Shown here piece by piece: positions 20,600 to 30,411 of a DNA stretch of 64,000 nt. Each line of letters starts with the position of its first letter. Position 1 is the first letter of the stretch. Made by a program: the position numbers and the translations under genes. Source of the stretch: Paraburkholderia sprentiae WSM5005 (GTDB lineage: Bacteria; Pseudomonadota; Gammaproteobacteria; Burkholderiales; Burkholderiaceae); the NCBI RefSeq assembly GCF_001865575.2, contig NZ_CP017561.2:62001-126000 (forward strand), given 5' to 3'. The notes below the pieces were generated by a model, which was not told the origin of the DNA, ran no database searches, and worked only from the letters and a program-made list of their open reading frames with translations.

Positions 20600-21802
20600 T
20601 CAGGCGATTTGCAACAGCAGCCCCTTCAGATACTCCCCTTCGGGGAACGCAGTGAGCAGCGGATGATCGACACCCGCGCCAAGCCGCTTCAGGATGCGGG
20701 CATCGACGCGCGCGTCGGCGGCAGCGCCGGACACGATCTTCTGGAACAGGTCGGGATCGATCGCGCCCGAGCACGAGTAGGTGAATAGCAAACCGCCCGG
20801 GCGCAACAGTTTCAGGCCCGTCAGATTGATGTCCTTGTACGCGCGCGAGGCGCGGTCCACGTGCTCGCGCGATGGTGCGAATTTCGGCGGATCGAGCACG
20901 ATCAGATCGAAGCGCTCGCCTTCGTCGTAAAGGCGCCGCAGTGTCTTGAATGCGTCGGCGTCGAGCCAGCTCGCGCGGTCGGCGTCGAAGCCGTTGGCCG
21001 CCACGTTCTGTTGCGCGAGTGCGAGCGCTTCACCCGACGAATCGACCGACACCACGCGCTTCGCACCACCCTTGAGCGCCGCGAGCGAAAAGCCGCCGGT
21101 GTAGCAGAAACAGTTCAGCGCATCGCGATCTTTCGCGAACTGCTGCACCAGCAAGCGGCTATCGCGCTGGTCGACATAGAAGCCGGTCTTGTGGCCGTTG
21201 CGCACGTCGACGTTATAGCGCACGCCGTTTTCGCTCGCGATCAGCTTCTCCGACGGTGGCTCGCCGGCAAGCACGCCAGTGATCTGTTCGAGCCCTTCCT
21301 TCTGGCGGATCGACACGTCCGAGCGCTCGTACACGTTCGGGCAACCGGTCGTGCCGACCAGCGCCGCGACGATCGCATCCTTCCACGCCTCGACACCGGC
21401 CGCCATGAACTGACAGACGATCTGGCTGCGCTGACCTGCGTCCTCGGCGACGTAGTGATCGACGATCAGGCCGGGCAGACCGTCCGCCTCGCCGAAGATC
21501 AGCCGCACGGCGCCGGTGTTGCGCACCATCGCCTGACGATGCGCGAATGCGCGCTGCACGCGGCGCTTGAAGAACGCGTGATCGATCGGCTCGGCTTCGT
21601 CGAAGCTCCATACCCGTGCGCGGATCTGCGAGTGCGGGCTGTAGGCGGCGCGCGCGAGAAAGCGGCCGTCGTGCGCGCGCACGAGCACGGTCGCGCCGGG
21701 CGCGGGGCGGCCGTCGACGTGCTCGATCGCATTGGCATAGACCCACGGATGGCGGCGCAGCAGCGATTTTTCCTTCGATGGTTTGAGCGTAACGGTATTC
21801 AT
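20600..21802 (-). CDS. rlmI: 23S rRNA (cytosine-C5)-methyltransferase RlmI-like
   Basis: RlmI methylates C1962 of 23S rRNA. The 400-residue protein has an N-terminal PUA domain (LKPSKEKSLLRRHPWVYANA onward), a central EEHEEH-like region and a SAM-binding domain (CFCYTGGFSLAALKGGA at about 232-248, then VVSVDSS). The motif LDPPKFAPS and the Cys in FTYSCSGAI support an m5C methyltransferase. It follows xerC by about 60 bases on the minus strand. Confidence 0.88.
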   Translation of the reverse strand: MNTVTLKPSKEKSLLRRHPWVYANAIEHVDGRPAPGATVLVRAHDGRFLARAAYSPHSQIRARVWSFDEAEPIDHAFFKRRVQRAFAHRQAMVRNTGAVRLIFGEADGLPGLIVDHYVAEDAGQRSQIVCQFMAAGVEAWKDAIVAALVGTTGCPNVYERSDVSIRQKEGLEQITGVLAGEPPSEKLIASENGVRYNVDVRNGHKTGFYVDQRDSRLLVQQFAKDRDALNCFCYTGGFSLAALKGGAKRVVSVDSSGEALALAQQNVAANGFDADRASWLDADAFKTLRRLYDEGERFDLIVLDPPKFAPSREHVDRASRAYKDINLTGLKLLRPGGLLFTYSCSGAIDPDLFQKIVSGAAADARVDARILKRLGAGVDHPLLTAFPEGEYLKGLLLQIA

Positions 21803-21863
21803 CAGGTGTCGGTAGGGTGCAAGCGAGCGCGGCGCGTCGTGGCGCGCGGCGCCAGTCGCGTGA

Positions 21864-22787
21864 TCAGTTGCGTTTCTTCGCGCGAGGATGCGCGCTGTCG
21901 TAGACGTGGGCGAGGTGCTGGAAATCGAGGCCCGTATAAACCTGCGTCGCGGTAATGCTCGCGTGGCCGAGCAGCTCCTGCACGGCGCGCAGATCGCCGC
22001 TCGATTGCAGCACGTGGGTCGCGAACGAATGGCGCAGCACGTGCGGGTGCACGTTGGCCGGAATGCCGGCCGCGAGCGCGGCGCGCTTCACGCGCTCGCG
22101 CACGACGTTTGGCGACAACCGGTTGCCGCGCGCCGACAGGAAGAGCGGGTGCGGATCGTGGCGGACCAGCCGTTCGCGCACCGCGAGCCATGCATTCAGC
22201 GCCTCGACCGCCTTACTGCCCACCGGCACGACGCGACGCCGTTTGCCTTTGCCGAGCACTTCGACTTCGCCGGAATCGAGCTTCAACCAGCCGGCCGAGC
22301 GATAGCCGTCGACGTCGGCGAACCGCACGTCGAGGCCGACCAGTTCGGCGAGGCGCAAGCCCGACGAGTAGAACAGTTCGAGGATCGCGTGATCGCGCAG
22401 GCCCTCGGGCGAGTCGGCGGGCGGGCTGTCCATCAGGCGCGCGGTGTCGTCGACAGAAAGCGCCTTCGGCAGCATTTTCGCCTGCTTCGGCGCGCGCACC
22501 GCGGCGACCGGATTGGCCGCCAACTCGACGTGGCCCGCGAGCCAACGATAAAACGCGCGCCATGCCGACAGGCGATGGCCGATCGAGCGCGCGGTGAGGC
22601 CGCCCGCATGGGCGCGCGCGACGGCGCCGCGAATGTCGACCGCGGTCAGACTTTCGAGCGCTCGGCCCTTGGCGAGCTGCTTCAGTTCCGCGAGCTCATG
22701 CGTGTAACCGCGCAGCGTGTGCGCCGACAGCCGCCGCTCATGTTCGAGATGCGACAGGTAGGCGGCGATCGGGTCGGCGGCGGTCAC
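21864..22787 (-). CDS. xerC: Tyrosine recombinase XerC
   Basis: XerC works with XerD at dif to resolve chromosome dimers. The 307-residue protein has the SAM-like N-terminal domain and a catalytic domain with R145 (SSGLRLAEL), K180, H249 and R252 (HPHVLRHSF), H275 (LGHASI) and nucleophile Y284 (TATQVYTG). Length and the C-terminal tail fit chromosomal XerC rather than a mobile integrase. It follows dapF and DUF484, the usual proteobacterial neighbourhood, so I see no sign of a mobile element. Confidence 0.95.
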   Translation of the reverse strand: MTAADPIAAYLSHLEHERRLSAHTLRGYTHELAELKQLAKGRALESLTAVDIRGAVARAHAGGLTARSIGHRLSAWRAFYRWLAGHVELAANPVAAVRAPKQAKMLPKALSVDDTARLMDSPPADSPEGLRDHAILELFYSSGLRLAELVGLDVRFADVDGYRSAGWLKLDSGEVEVLGKGKRRRVVPVGSKAVEALNAWLAVRERLVRHDPHPLFLSARGNRLSPNVVRERVKRAALAAGIPANVHPHVLRHSFATHVLQSSGDLRAVQELLGHASITATQVYTGLDFQHLAHVYDSAHPRAKKRN

Positions 22788-22816
22788 GGTGGGGCGGTGA
22801 GATTGCGTGGCGCTGC

Positions 22817-23575
22817 TTAACGCGGCAGCAGCCGGCTCAGCGCGGCGCTCGCGAGCGCGCCGATTTGCGTGAGGAAATCGGTGGCCATGCCTTCGTGGAA
22901 GCGTCGCGGGTCGGCTGAACCCATGACGAGCAGGCCGAACGTCGGCGCGTCTTCGGCACGTTCGGGGTCGCGCAGCGCGAGCAGCGCGATTGATTCGGTG
23001 GTGTGCACCGTGTCGCTCGGCGCTGCGCCGTGGTCGTCGGCCGTGCTGGTTGCCACGCTTGTCGCCGGGTTAGCCGCCCCGTTGGACGCGCCCGTCGCGG
23101 GCGCGAGCCACTGCGCGGCCTCGAAGCCGGTGTTCGCGCCGCAGTATGGGGTGCTCAGGCTGCCCGCGAAAATGCGCACTTCCTCGCTGACGTGGCGTGC
23201 GAAGTCGGCTTGCGCATACGGCTCGGCGACGTCCCACACGCGCAGCGCCGCTTGCGGCACATCGAAGATGTCGCGCAGACCGCCGGCGATCGTGCGTGGC
23301 AGCGCGTACGGATCGCGCTCGGCCATCACGCGGATGGTCCAGCGGTGGAATTTCGACGCGATGCTGTCGTTCTCGTGGCCGTAGCGCAGCAGCTCGGCTA
23401 GACGTCGTTCGAGATGCTTGTTCTTGTCGCGCAGCATCTCCATCTGCCGCTCCTGCAGCGACACCGCGGCTTTGCCGTGCGGATTCGCGAGCCGGATCGT
23501 CGCGAGCGTTTCGGCATGTTCGACGAAGAATTCGGGATTGGCGAGCAGGTATTCGGCGACTTCGCGATCGTTCAT
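22817..23575 (-). CDS. DUF484 family protein
   Basis: DUF484 proteins have a GAF-like fold and unknown function; they are typically encoded between dapF and xerC. The 252-residue sequence has the family opening VAEYLLANPEFFVEHAETLA, then SLQERQMEMLRDKNKHLERR (coiled coil) and the C-terminal GLLVMGSADPRRFHEGMATD. A Ser/Ala/Thr-rich loop around residues 160-190 is probably disordered. It lies 29 bases before xerC and 57 after dapF. Confidence 0.88.
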   Translation of the reverse strand: MNDREVAEYLLANPEFFVEHAETLATIRLANPHGKAAVSLQERQMEMLRDKNKHLERRLAELLRYGHENDSIASKFHRWTIRVMAERDPYALPRTIAGGLRDIFDVPQAALRVWDVAEPYAQADFARHVSEEVRIFAGSLSTPYCGANTGFEAAQWLAPATGASNGAANPATSVATSTADDHGAAPSDTVHTTESIALLALRDPERAEDAPTFGLLVMGSADPRRFHEGMATDFLTQIGALASAALSRLLPR

Positions 23576-23632
23576 GGTTTCGGCTAGAGGACTACGGGAC
23601 AGCCGCCTCGCGGCGGCGCGTCGGTCGATGAG

Positions 23633-24565
23633 TTAGACGGAGGGCGCCACGGCGGCCGGGTTGGACGGAGCGTGCCGCGACTGTGGGGCCGCGCTCGACG
23701 CCTCTTCGGCCAACTCGATCTCTCCTTCGAAGACGGTGGCCGCAGGGCCGGCCATCAGCAGCGGCGCGCCTGGCTGCGCGCTATCCCACGTGATGGTCAG
23801 ATCGCCGCCGTGGGTGTGTACGAGCACCGGCGAATCCAGCAGCCCGCGCCGGATACCGGCCGCGACCGCCGCGCATGCGCCGGTGCCGCATGCGAGCGTT
23901 TCGCCCGCGCCGCGTTCGTAGACGCGCAGCTTGATCTCGTTGCGGTTGACGATTTGCATGAAGCCCGCGTTGACCCGCTGCGGGAAGCGCGTGTGCCGCT
24001 CGATGGCCGGACCTTCGAGCAGCACCGGGAACGCCTCGGCGTCGTCGACGACCTGCACCGCGTGCGGATTGCCCATCGACACGACCGACATCCAGCGCGT
24101 CGTGCCGTTCACGTCGAGCGGCCAGAGCGTGTCCGCGCTTTCGCGGCGGCCTTGCAGGCCCTTGGTCGCGAAGGGGACGAGCTCGGGATCGAAAACGGGG
24201 GTGCCCATGTCGACGATGACTTCACCGTTGTCCTGCATGGTCAGCGTGATCGTGCCTTTCTGGACTTGCACGCGCACGCTGCGCCGGTCGGTGAGGCCGC
24301 GCTCGCGCACGAACTTGACGAAGCAGCGCGCGCCATTGCCGCAGTGCTCGACCTCGCCGCCGTCGCAATTGAAAATGCGATATCTGAAATCGACGCCCTC
24401 GACGGTCGGCTTTTCGACCAGCAGCAACTGGTCGGCGCCGACGCCGAAATGGCGGTTCGCGAGCGCGCGAACCTGGGCCGTGGTCAGGCTGACCGGTTCG
24501 GTATAGCCGTCGAGCACGACGAAGTCATTACCCGCGCCGTGCATTTTGGTGAATTTGAGCTTCAC
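23633..24565 (-). CDS. dapF: Diaminopimelate epimerase
   Basis: DapF interconverts LL- and meso-diaminopimelate for lysine and peptidoglycan. The 310-residue protein starts (GTG) with [20 protein letters not shown]. It has the catalytic Cys75 in EHCGNGARC and the second Cys in [10 protein letters not shown]. About 25 C-terminal residues rich in Ala/Pro/Ser extend past the usual end. The GTG at 24565 is chosen because the MHGAGND start is too short; the frame continues upstream without family likeness. Confidence 0.95.
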   Translation of the reverse strand: MKLKFTKMHGAGNDFVVLDGYTEPVSLTTAQVRALANRHFGVGADQLLLVEKPTVEGVDFRYRIFNCDGGEVEHCGNGARCFVKFVRERGLTDRRSVRVQVQKGTITLTMQDNGEVIVDMGTPVFDPELVPFATKGLQGRRESADTLWPLDVNGTTRWMSVVSMGNPHAVQVVDDAEAFPVLLEGPAIERHTRFPQRVNAGFMQIVNRNEIKLRVYERGAGETLACGTGACAAVAAGIRRGLLDSPVLVHTHGGDLTITWDSAQPGAPLLMAGPAATVFEGEIELAEEASSAAPQSRHAPSNPAAVAPSV

Positions 24566-24737
24566 GTTTTCCGTGTATCCGTTGCTGCGTAGGGCTTCGC
24601 GCGTGCGTGCGGAGCCTGAAATTTCGGCCTCGCCGGCTCCCAGATGAGTCACTCGTTCGAGCCGTGCTGGACCAATAGCAGATGATACACGTTGGCACAT
24701 CGGAAACGGTACGGCGGGCGAGGGCCTAACGCCACCG

Positions 24738-25622
24738 TCAATACACCCCCGGCACCCCTGGCGGCCGCGTCTTGAAGCGCTTGTGCACCCAGTAATACTG
24801 CTCGGGCATCAGCGGAATCTGCTCTTCGAGAAACTCATTCATGCGTCGCGCATCTAGGTCATCGTCGCCGGTCGGATAGTCGTCCCAAGGTCTGAAGACC
24901 TTGAGCCGGTAGCCCTTGTAATTCGGCAGCACTTCGCCGATGAACGGCACGACCTGCGCGTGCCCGACCTTGGCGAGACGGCCGACCGCCGTCAGCGTGC
25001 AGGTCGGCACGCCGAAGAACGGCACGAACGTCGAATTGCGCGCGCCGTAGTCCATGTCCGCGCCGAGCATCACCGGTTTGCGTTCGCGCAGCCAGCGCAG
25101 CACGATGCGCGCACTGTCCGCGCGGCTCGCCATGTCGGCGCCGAAACGCGCGCGCGCCGCTTTCGCGACTTGCTCGAGCTGCTGGTTCGACATCGGCTGA
25201 TAGAGCGAGCCGCACTGGCGCTTGAGCGAGTAGTTCAGAAAGATCGAACCGGCCTCGATGCCGACAAAGTGAAAGCCGAGAAACAATGTGGGTGGCAGGT
25301 TCGGGTCCGTCAGGTCGATCGCGCTGTCGAGCTGGATCAGCTTCTCCAGCTTCTTCGCCGAGCCGAACCACTGCACGCTGCGCTCGACATAACTGCGGAT
25401 CGCGTGACGGAAGTGCTTCTGCGCGACGTCCTCGCGGCGCTCTTCGCTCCAGTCGGGGAAGCACAGCTTCAGATTCGTGTGAACGATGCGCTTGCGGCGG
25501 CTCGGGATCTGGTAGAGCAACCAACCGAAGCCGTCGCCGAGACGGGCGACGAATCCATACGGCAACAGCGCAAAGAGTTTAAGCAGCCCGATCGCGAGCT
25601 TCGCGCCGTAGCGGCTCAGCAT
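24738..25622 (-). CDS. lpxL: LpxL/HtrB-family lipid A acyltransferase
   Basis: This inner-membrane enzyme adds a secondary acyl chain (usually lauroyl) to Kdo2-lipid IVA. The 294-residue protein has an N-terminal membrane helix (about residues 8-25) and the catalytic HxxxxE motif, His118 to Glu123 in [10 protein letters not shown]. It also has the family [11 protein letters not shown] and [12 protein letters not shown] signatures. The ATG at 25622 fits family length. It is divergent from metK and is followed by dapF on the same strand. Confidence 0.9.
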   Translation of the reverse strand: MLSRYGAKLAIGLLKLFALLPYGFVARLGDGFGWLLYQIPSRRKRIVHTNLKLCFPDWSEERREDVAQKHFRHAIRSYVERSVQWFGSAKKLEKLIQLDSAIDLTDPNLPPTLFLGFHFVGIEAGSIFLNYSLKRQCGSLYQPMSNQQLEQVAKAARARFGADMASRADSARIVLRWLRERKPVMLGADMDYGARNSTFVPFFGVPTCTLTAVGRLAKVGHAQVVPFIGEVLPNYKGYRLKVFRPWDDYPTGDDDLDARRMNEFLEEQIPLMPEQYYWVHKRFKTRPPGVPGVY

Positions 25623-25705
25623 GCAGCCTCCGCGCGGGCGGCGCTGCAGGGGGCGAAATGGTGGACAACGGACAAGATGACGTGAAGCCGCACGCGTTGG
25701 ACTCT

Positions 25706-25732
25706 GTGACATTCAAAGGAAGTCGCTATAAT
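25706..25732 (+). promoter_or_regulatory. Probable sigma70 promoter for metK
   Basis: TATAAT at 25727-25732 matches the -10 consensus exactly. GTGACA at 25706-25711 is a possible -35 box with a short 15-base spacer. Transcription would begin near 25738, giving a leader of about 170 bases. Confidence 0.6.
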
Positions 25733-25735
25733 AAA

Positions 25736-25906
25736 GGCTTCGCCGAGTTAATAGACAACTTGCGGGGCGAAGCCGGCGGGTGCGGTCCATGGTTTCCATG
25801 GGTCAAGCGTCCATCGGTAAGGTAATCCGCTAAAGCGTCGCCGCTTCAGACTCCCGAAGTCGGCTACGTGGAACGCAACCGTAACCACTAAACAGGAGTC
25901 TGCAAC
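25736..25906 (+). promoter_or_regulatory. Structured metK leader with predicted anti-Shine-Dalgarno (candidate riboswitch)
   Basis: The leader contains several perfect helices. GGCUUCGCC (25736-25744) pairs with GGCGAAGCC (25766-25774). GGUCCAUGG (25784-25792) pairs with CCAUGGGUC (25796-25804) across a UUU loop. AAGCG (25833-25837) pairs with CGCUU (25842-25846). CAGACUCC (25847-25854) is exactly complementary to GGAGUCUG (25895-25902), which contains the metK ribosome-binding site. The same element can instead pair locally, GACU (25849-25852) with AGUC (25858-25861). Two mutually exclusive states that hide or free the ribosome-binding site suggest translational control, perhaps by S-adenosylmethionine. 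I do not recognise it as a known SAM class. Confidence 0.6.
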
Positions 25907-27097
25907 GTGGCAAACGACTATCTCTTTACTTCCGAATCCGTTTCCGAAGGCCATCCCGACAAAGTCGCGGACCAGATCTCGGACGCGATCCTCGACGCCA
26001 TCCTCGCTCAAGACAAGTACTCGCGTGTCGCGGCGGAAACGCTGTGCAACACGGGTCTGGTCGTGCTGGCCGGTGAAATCACCACCACCGCGAACGTCGA
26101 CTACATCCAGATCGCGCGCAACACCATCAAGCGCATCGGCTACGACAACACCGACTACGGCATCGACTACCGCGGCTGCGCGGTGCTCGTCGCTTACGAC
26201 AAGCAGTCGCCGGACATCGCCCAGGGCGTGGACCGCGCGCACGACAACAACCTCGACCAAGGCGCGGGCGACCAGGGCCTCATGTTCGGTTACGCATGCG
26301 AGGAAACACCGGAACTGATGCCGCTGCCGATCCACTTGTCGCACCGTCTGGTCGAGCGGCAGGCGAATCTGCGCCGCGACGGCCGTCTGCCCTGGCTGCG
26401 TCCGGACGCGAAGTCGCAGGTCACCGTGCGCTATGTCGACGGCAAGCCGCACGCGATCGACACCGTCGTGCTGTCCACCCAGCATTCGCCGGACATCGAG
26501 CTCGACACGCTGCGCGAAGCGGTGATCGAGGAAGTGATCAAGCCCACGCTGCCGGCCGAGCTGATCAAGGGTGACATCAAGTTCCTCGTGAACCCGACCG
26601 GTCGCTTCGTGATCGGCGGTCCGCAGGGCGATTGCGGTCTGACGGGCCGCAAGATCATCGTCGACACGTATGGCGGCGCGGCGCCGCACGGCGGCGGCGC
26701 GTTTTCGGGGAAAGACCCGTCCAAGGTCGACCGCTCGGCAGCCTACGCCGGCCGCTACGTCGCGAAGAACATCGTGGCCGCGGGCCTCGCGTCGCGTTGC
26801 CTGATCCAGGTGTCGTATGCGATCGGCGTCGCCCAGCCGACCTCGGTGATGGTCAACACGTTCGGCACCGGCCGCGTGTCGGATGCGACGATCACGGAGC
26901 TCGTGCGTCAGCATTTCGACCTGCGTCCGAAGGGCATCATCCAGATGCTCGACCTGTTGCGCCCCGTCTATGAGAAGAGCGCGGCGTATGGTCACTTCGG
27001 CCGCGAAGAGCCGGAATTCACCTGGGAAGCCACCGACAAGGCGCTCGCGCTCGCCGAAGCGGCAGGCACCGAGCCGGTCGCGGCGCTCGCCGACTAA
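25907..27097 (+). CDS. metK: S-adenosylmethionine synthetase
   Basis: MetK makes S-adenosylmethionine from methionine and ATP. The 396-residue protein starts (GTG) with [18 protein letters not shown] and has the signature hexapeptide GAGDQG and the [10 protein letters not shown]-loop-like nonapeptide. The start is supported by GGAG eight bases upstream. It is monocistronic: a long structured leader precedes it and a strong terminator follows at 27123. It supplies the methyl donor for many enzymes, including the methyltransferases in this window. Confidence 0.98.
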   Translation: MANDYLFTSESVSEGHPDKVADQISDAILDAILAQDKYSRVAAETLCNTGLVVLAGEITTTANVDYIQIARNTIKRIGYDNTDYGIDYRGCAVLVAYDKQSPDIAQGVDRAHDNNLDQGAGDQGLMFGYACEETPELMPLPIHLSHRLVERQANLRRDGRLPWLRPDAKSQVTVRYVDGKPHAIDTVVLSTQHSPDIELDTLREAVIEEVIKPTLPAELIKGDIKFLVNPTGRFVIGGPQGDCGLTGRKIIVDTYGGAAPHGGGAFSGKDPSKVDRSAAYAGRYVAKNIVAAGLASRCLIQVSYAIGVAQPTSVMVNTFGTGRVSDATITELVRQHFDLRPKGIIQMLDLLRPVYEKSAAYGHFGREEPEFTWEATDKALALAEAAGTEPVAALAD

Positions 27098-27122
27098 GCG
27101 CGAGCCGATCGCTGCCTGATCG

Positions 27123-27160
27123 AAAAAAACCCCGCCGGCGTGAGCCGGGCGGGGTTTTTT
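27123..27160 (+). terminator. Rho-independent terminator after metK
   Basis: AAAAAACCCCGCC is followed by a short G-rich loop and GGGCGGGGTTTTTT, giving a GC stem with A- and T-runs on either side about 25 bases after the metK stop. It could also act leftward. Confidence 0.9.
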
Positions 27161-27217
27161 CTTTGTCTTCGCGGTGAATCGTCAAGCGGGCAGCAGTTCA
27201 GCGCCCGTTCAGCGACT

Positions 27218-27580
27218 TCACCGGCTCGCGAACGCAAACGCAAACCATCCGCTGCTGCTCGTCGACAGACGGCGCGGCCGACGGCTCGTGGGCGTAGTCA
27301 CCGCCGGCGCGCGTTTCGCGACCGCGAGGCGCAACGGCGTCGGTTTGCGCAGCAGCGTACGCAGCGACAAACGGCGCGTGCCGCTCTGCTGGCGCAGCGC
27401 CGAGAAGAACGTATTGAACCAGGTGCGGAAACCGTCGACGGCCTTCGCGTCGCGCCACTGCTCGCCGAGCGCGCGGGTGCGCGCGGCATGGTGGCGCAGC
27501 GCCCGCATCATATGACGGCGCGCGGGACGCGCCGCTTTCAGCGCGGCGCGGGTAAGACGGGTGCTCAAAAGAGTATGCAT
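27218..27580 (-). CDS. Possible small basic hypothetical protein (120 aa)
   Basis: An open frame on the minus strand gives a 120-residue, strongly basic protein beginning MHTLLSTRLTRAALKAARPA. A more ordinary stretch, EQWRDAKAVDGFRTWFNTFF, lies in the middle and an Arg/Ser-rich tail at the end. No membrane span, cysteine cluster or family motif is visible, and the ribosome-binding site is weak. It may be a real Burkholderia-type small protein or chance coding in GC-rich DNA. Confidence 0.35.
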   Translation of the reverse strand: MHTLLSTRLTRAALKAARPARRHMMRALRHHAARTRALGEQWRDAKAVDGFRTWFNTFFSALRQQSGTRRLSLRTLLRKPTPLRLAVAKRAPAVTTPTSRRPRRLSTSSSGWFAFAFASR

Positions 27581-28153
27581 GGCTTCACAGTTAGGCAAAG
27601 TACCGCACGTCGGCGCGTGCACCGGATGTGCACGGACAAACAGCACCATATGTGCCAATGACGGGGTTGCGATGAACGGCCTGAAAGCCGGAAATTCCGG
27701 TGCGGATCGCGGCGCGGCAGATCGCAACGCCAAACACGGCGCATGGCGCGACGAAGGTACAACGCGGAGAAAGCGGCGGGACGGGCCCTCGCGGCCCGGG
27801 CGACAAAGAGAAGTGCGTCAGCGACGATCAACATGCGAGAAGGCTACAGGGGAATCGTGACGTCAGAAAGTCCGTTTTTACCCTGCGAACCGCGGTTCTC
27901 CCTAGATCGCATCGTCGCGGACGTCGCCCCTGAGCTCACCTGGGCGGAGCGATTTCCGTGCGCGTTTGCGCAGTTAATGTGCGGTTGCCGCCTGCCGGTC
28001 GCCTTAGGTCGGTGCATCGCCATGCGTCGAACCTCGAGGCAGGCCCACGGAAAAACAGAAGCAGGACGCCGGAGCCGCCCTCGGCGAAACAACGCAGCCC
28101 GATCGCGCCCGTTTTACAATCGAACATCAGTTAGTCGACGGTAACGGAATACC
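27581..28153. other. Intergenic region before the PhyH gene
   Basis: About 570 bases without a supported gene. The overlapping open frames are Arg/Ala-rich and lack start signals. A TACAAT-like hexamer near 28115-28120 may be the -10 of the dioxygenase gene, with no clear -35. No repeats or RNA-gene hallmarks were seen. Confidence 0.4.
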
Positions 28154-28915
28154 ATGTCACTCCATTCGAAGAAAGAGCAGATTCACGCGTTGCGCGAGCA
28201 CGGTTTTGTCGTCGTGCCCGGACTCGTGTCACCCGAGCGTTGCGAGGAACTGAAGCGGATCGCGCAGCGGCAGCTACAGGAAGCCGCGGCGCCGATCGAA
28301 TTCGAAGCGGATCTGCAGTATCCTGGCGCGCCGTCGTCGAAGGATGCGCCGGGCGGACACACGGTGCGGCGTCTCCTCGACGCGTACGGTCGTCACCCGG
28401 CGTTTGCGCAATGGGCGACCGCCCCGGAAATCCGTGGCTGGATGGAGCTGTATTTTGGCGAGGAGCCGCGTCTGTCGCGCGCGCATCACAACTGCATGAT
28501 GACCAAGCACCCCGCGTACGGCAGCCTCACCGGCTGGCATCGCGACGTGCGCTACTGGTCGTTCGAGCGCGACGATCTTGTCTCGGTGTGGCTCGCGGTC
28601 GGCCCCGAAACCGTCGATAACGGCGCGCTGTGGTTCGTGCCGCAATCGCACGGCGCCGCCTTCACGTCCGACCGTTTCGACGAAGCGAAATTCTTCCGCG
28701 CGGATCTGGCGGAAAACGAGGCCGCCATCCGCACCGCGGTGTCCCCCGAGCTGAAAACCGGCGACGTGGTGTTCTTCCATTGCAACACGCTGCACTCAGC
28801 CGGCAAGAATCTCAGCGATCAGGTGAAGTTCTCGCTGGTGTTCACCTATCACGGGGTGAGCAACGTGCCGCTGCCCGGCACGCGCTCCGCCGCCAGGCCC
28901 GACATCGCGTTTTAG
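28154..28915 (+). CDS. Phytanoyl-CoA dioxygenase (PhyH) family 2OG-Fe(II) oxygenase
   Basis: The 253-residue protein is a 2-oxoglutarate/Fe(II) oxygenase of the PhyH family. The iron-binding facial triad is visible as H129-x-D131 in GWHRDVRYW and a distal His (H214) in FHCNTLHSAGKN. The core contains SVWLAVGPETVDNGAL, typical of the fold. Substrates vary widely (fatty acyl-CoA, ectoine, small metabolites). It stands alone between metK and small genes, so context does not name the substrate. Confidence 0.8.
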   Translation: MSLHSKKEQIHALREHGFVVVPGLVSPERCEELKRIAQRQLQEAAAPIEFEADLQYPGAPSSKDAPGGHTVRRLLDAYGRHPAFAQWATAPEIRGWMELYFGEEPRLSRAHHNCMMTKHPAYGSLTGWHRDVRYWSFERDDLVSVWLAVGPETVDNGALWFVPQSHGAAFTSDRFDEAKFFRADLAENEAAIRTAVSPELKTGDVVFFHCNTLHSAGKNLSDQVKFSLVFTYHGVSNVPLPGTRSAARPDIAF

Positions 28916-28946
28916 GATTTTTCGTCGCGGGCCTCGCGCGAAACGC

Positions 28947-29153
28947 TCAGCGCTTGCGCCCCGACAATGCGATTCCCGTCAGCCCGGCGAGCGTCGCCAC
29001 CACACCCGCGACGATCAGCATGATCGCCTTGTTGCTCGGCGAACCGGTGAAGAAGCGCGACACGTCGCTGCTCACCGAATTGAATGCCTGCCCGCCGAAA
29101 TACAGCAGCACGATACCGCCGACAATCAGCGCGATCGAAATCGCTTTCGTCAT
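28947..29153 (-). CDS. DUF3185-type small membrane protein
   Basis: A 68-residue protein with two predicted membrane helices (about residues 3-22 and 43-62) joined by a loop SSDVSRFFTGSPSNKA. The glycine-rich first helix (IALIVGGIVLLYFGGQ) and overall pattern match DUF3185, a family of unknown function. The ATG at 29153 has GGGAGG five bases upstream; a GTG two codons earlier is possible. It is convergent with the PhyH gene. Confidence 0.75.
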   Translation of the reverse strand: MTKAISIALIVGGIVLLYFGGQAFNSVSSDVSRFFTGSPSNKAIMLIVAGVVATLAGLTGIALSGRKR

Positions 29154-29316
29154 CTGCACCTCCCATCAACTTGAACCGGCCAGAGTGTAGGTGAGCCGTG
29201 CGCGCTCGTCCATCACGCATGCTGGGCTGCCTGCAAGCGTCGCGTCGATTGGCTAACATAGCGGTCCGGCTGCACCCCGCAATCGTCAGGCGATCTCATC
29301 GACAAGGACACTAGCA

Positions 29317-30360
29317 ATGGCTTACGAAGCAGCTTCAGAACGCTATTCGGACATGCAATACCGCGTCTGCGGCAAGTCGGGTCTCAAACTGCCGGCGCTG
29401 TCGCTCGGCTTGTGGCACAACTTCGGCGACACCACGCCGATCTCGACGCAGCGCGACATCCTGCGCACGGCCTTCGACCTGGGCATCACGCACTTCGATC
29501 TCGCCAACAACTACGGGCCGCCGTACGGCAGCGCGGAAACCAATTTCGGCCGTCTGTTCAAGGACGATTTCAAACCGTATCGCGACGAACTGCTGATTTC
29601 GTCGAAGGCGGGCTGGGATATGTGGCCGGGTCCGTATGGGCAAGGCGGCGGCTCGCGCAAGTACGTACTGGCGAGTCTCGATCAGAGCCTGAAGCGCATG
29701 GGCCTCGATTACGTCGACATCTTCTATTCGCATCGCTTCGACGCGCATACGCCGCTCGAGGAAACCGCGGGCGCGCTCGCGAGCGCGGTGCAGCAGGGCA
29801 AGGCGCTGTATATCGGCATCTCGTCGTACTCGTCGGCGAAGACGCGCGAAATGGCGAAGCTGCTCGCCGAATACAAGGTGCCGCTGCTGATCCATCAGCC
29901 GTCGTACAACATGCTCAACCGCTGGATCGAACACGACCTGCTCGATACGCTCGAGGAGCTCGGCGCGGGCACGATCGCGTTCACGCCGCTCGCGCAGGGG
30001 CTGCTGACCGGCAAGTACCTGAACGGCGTGCCGGCCGATGCGCGCGTCAACAAGCCGGGCGGCGGCTCGCTGAAAGACGAGCATCTGAGCCCGCAGAACA
30101 TCGAGCACGTGAGGAAGCTCAACGACATCGCGCAGCGGCGCGGCCAGAGCCTCGCGCAGATGGCGCTCGCGTGGGCGTTGCGCGATGCGCGCGTGAGCTC
30201 GGTGTTGATCGGCGCGAGCCGCGCGGAGCAGGTGCGCGAGAACGTCGGCGCGCTGAAGAACCTCGCGTTCTCGGCCGACGAACTGGCCGAGATCGATCGC
30301 TTTGCGACCGAAGGCGGGATCAACCTGTGGGAAAAGCCGTCGACGGATCAGGCGATCTGA
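29317..30360 (+). CDS. gpr: Aldo/keto reductase, L-glyceraldehyde 3-phosphate reductase-like (YghZ/Gpr)
   Basis: The 347-residue protein is an NADPH-dependent aldo/keto reductase. It opens MQYRVCGKSGLKLPALSLGL and has the catalytic Tyr in FDLANNYGPPYGSAE, Lys in LLISSKAGW and His in YVDIFYSHRFD. The GPYGQGGGSRKY loop is typical of the YghZ group, which detoxifies L-glyceraldehyde 3-phosphate and methylglyoxal. It stands alone with a terminator after it. Confidence 0.85.
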   Translation: MAYEAASERYSDMQYRVCGKSGLKLPALSLGLWHNFGDTTPISTQRDILRTAFDLGITHFDLANNYGPPYGSAETNFGRLFKDDFKPYRDELLISSKAGWDMWPGPYGQGGGSRKYVLASLDQSLKRMGLDYVDIFYSHRFDAHTPLEETAGALASAVQQGKALYIGISSYSSAKTREMAKLLAEYKVPLLIHQPSYNMLNRWIEHDLLDTLEELGAGTIAFTPLAQGLLTGKYLNGVPADARVNKPGGGSLKDEHLSPQNIEHVRKLNDIAQRRGQSLAQMALAWALRDARVSSVLIGASRAEQVRENVGALKNLAFSADELAEIDRFATEGGINLWEKPSTDQAI

Positions 30361-30411
30361 CCGCGTGAGCAGCCGTCCGCGCAACCGGCGGACGGACGCA
30401 AGGGCGAAACG

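Noticed and set aside
21864..22787. xerC as a marker of an integrated element
   Set aside because: Length, domains and the dapF-DUF484 neighbourhood fit the chromosomal recombinase; no att repeats or phage genes are nearby.
25736..25906. metK leader as a known SAM-II or SAH riboswitch
   Set aside because: I could not align the conserved core of either class by eye; the helices here differ in order and length.
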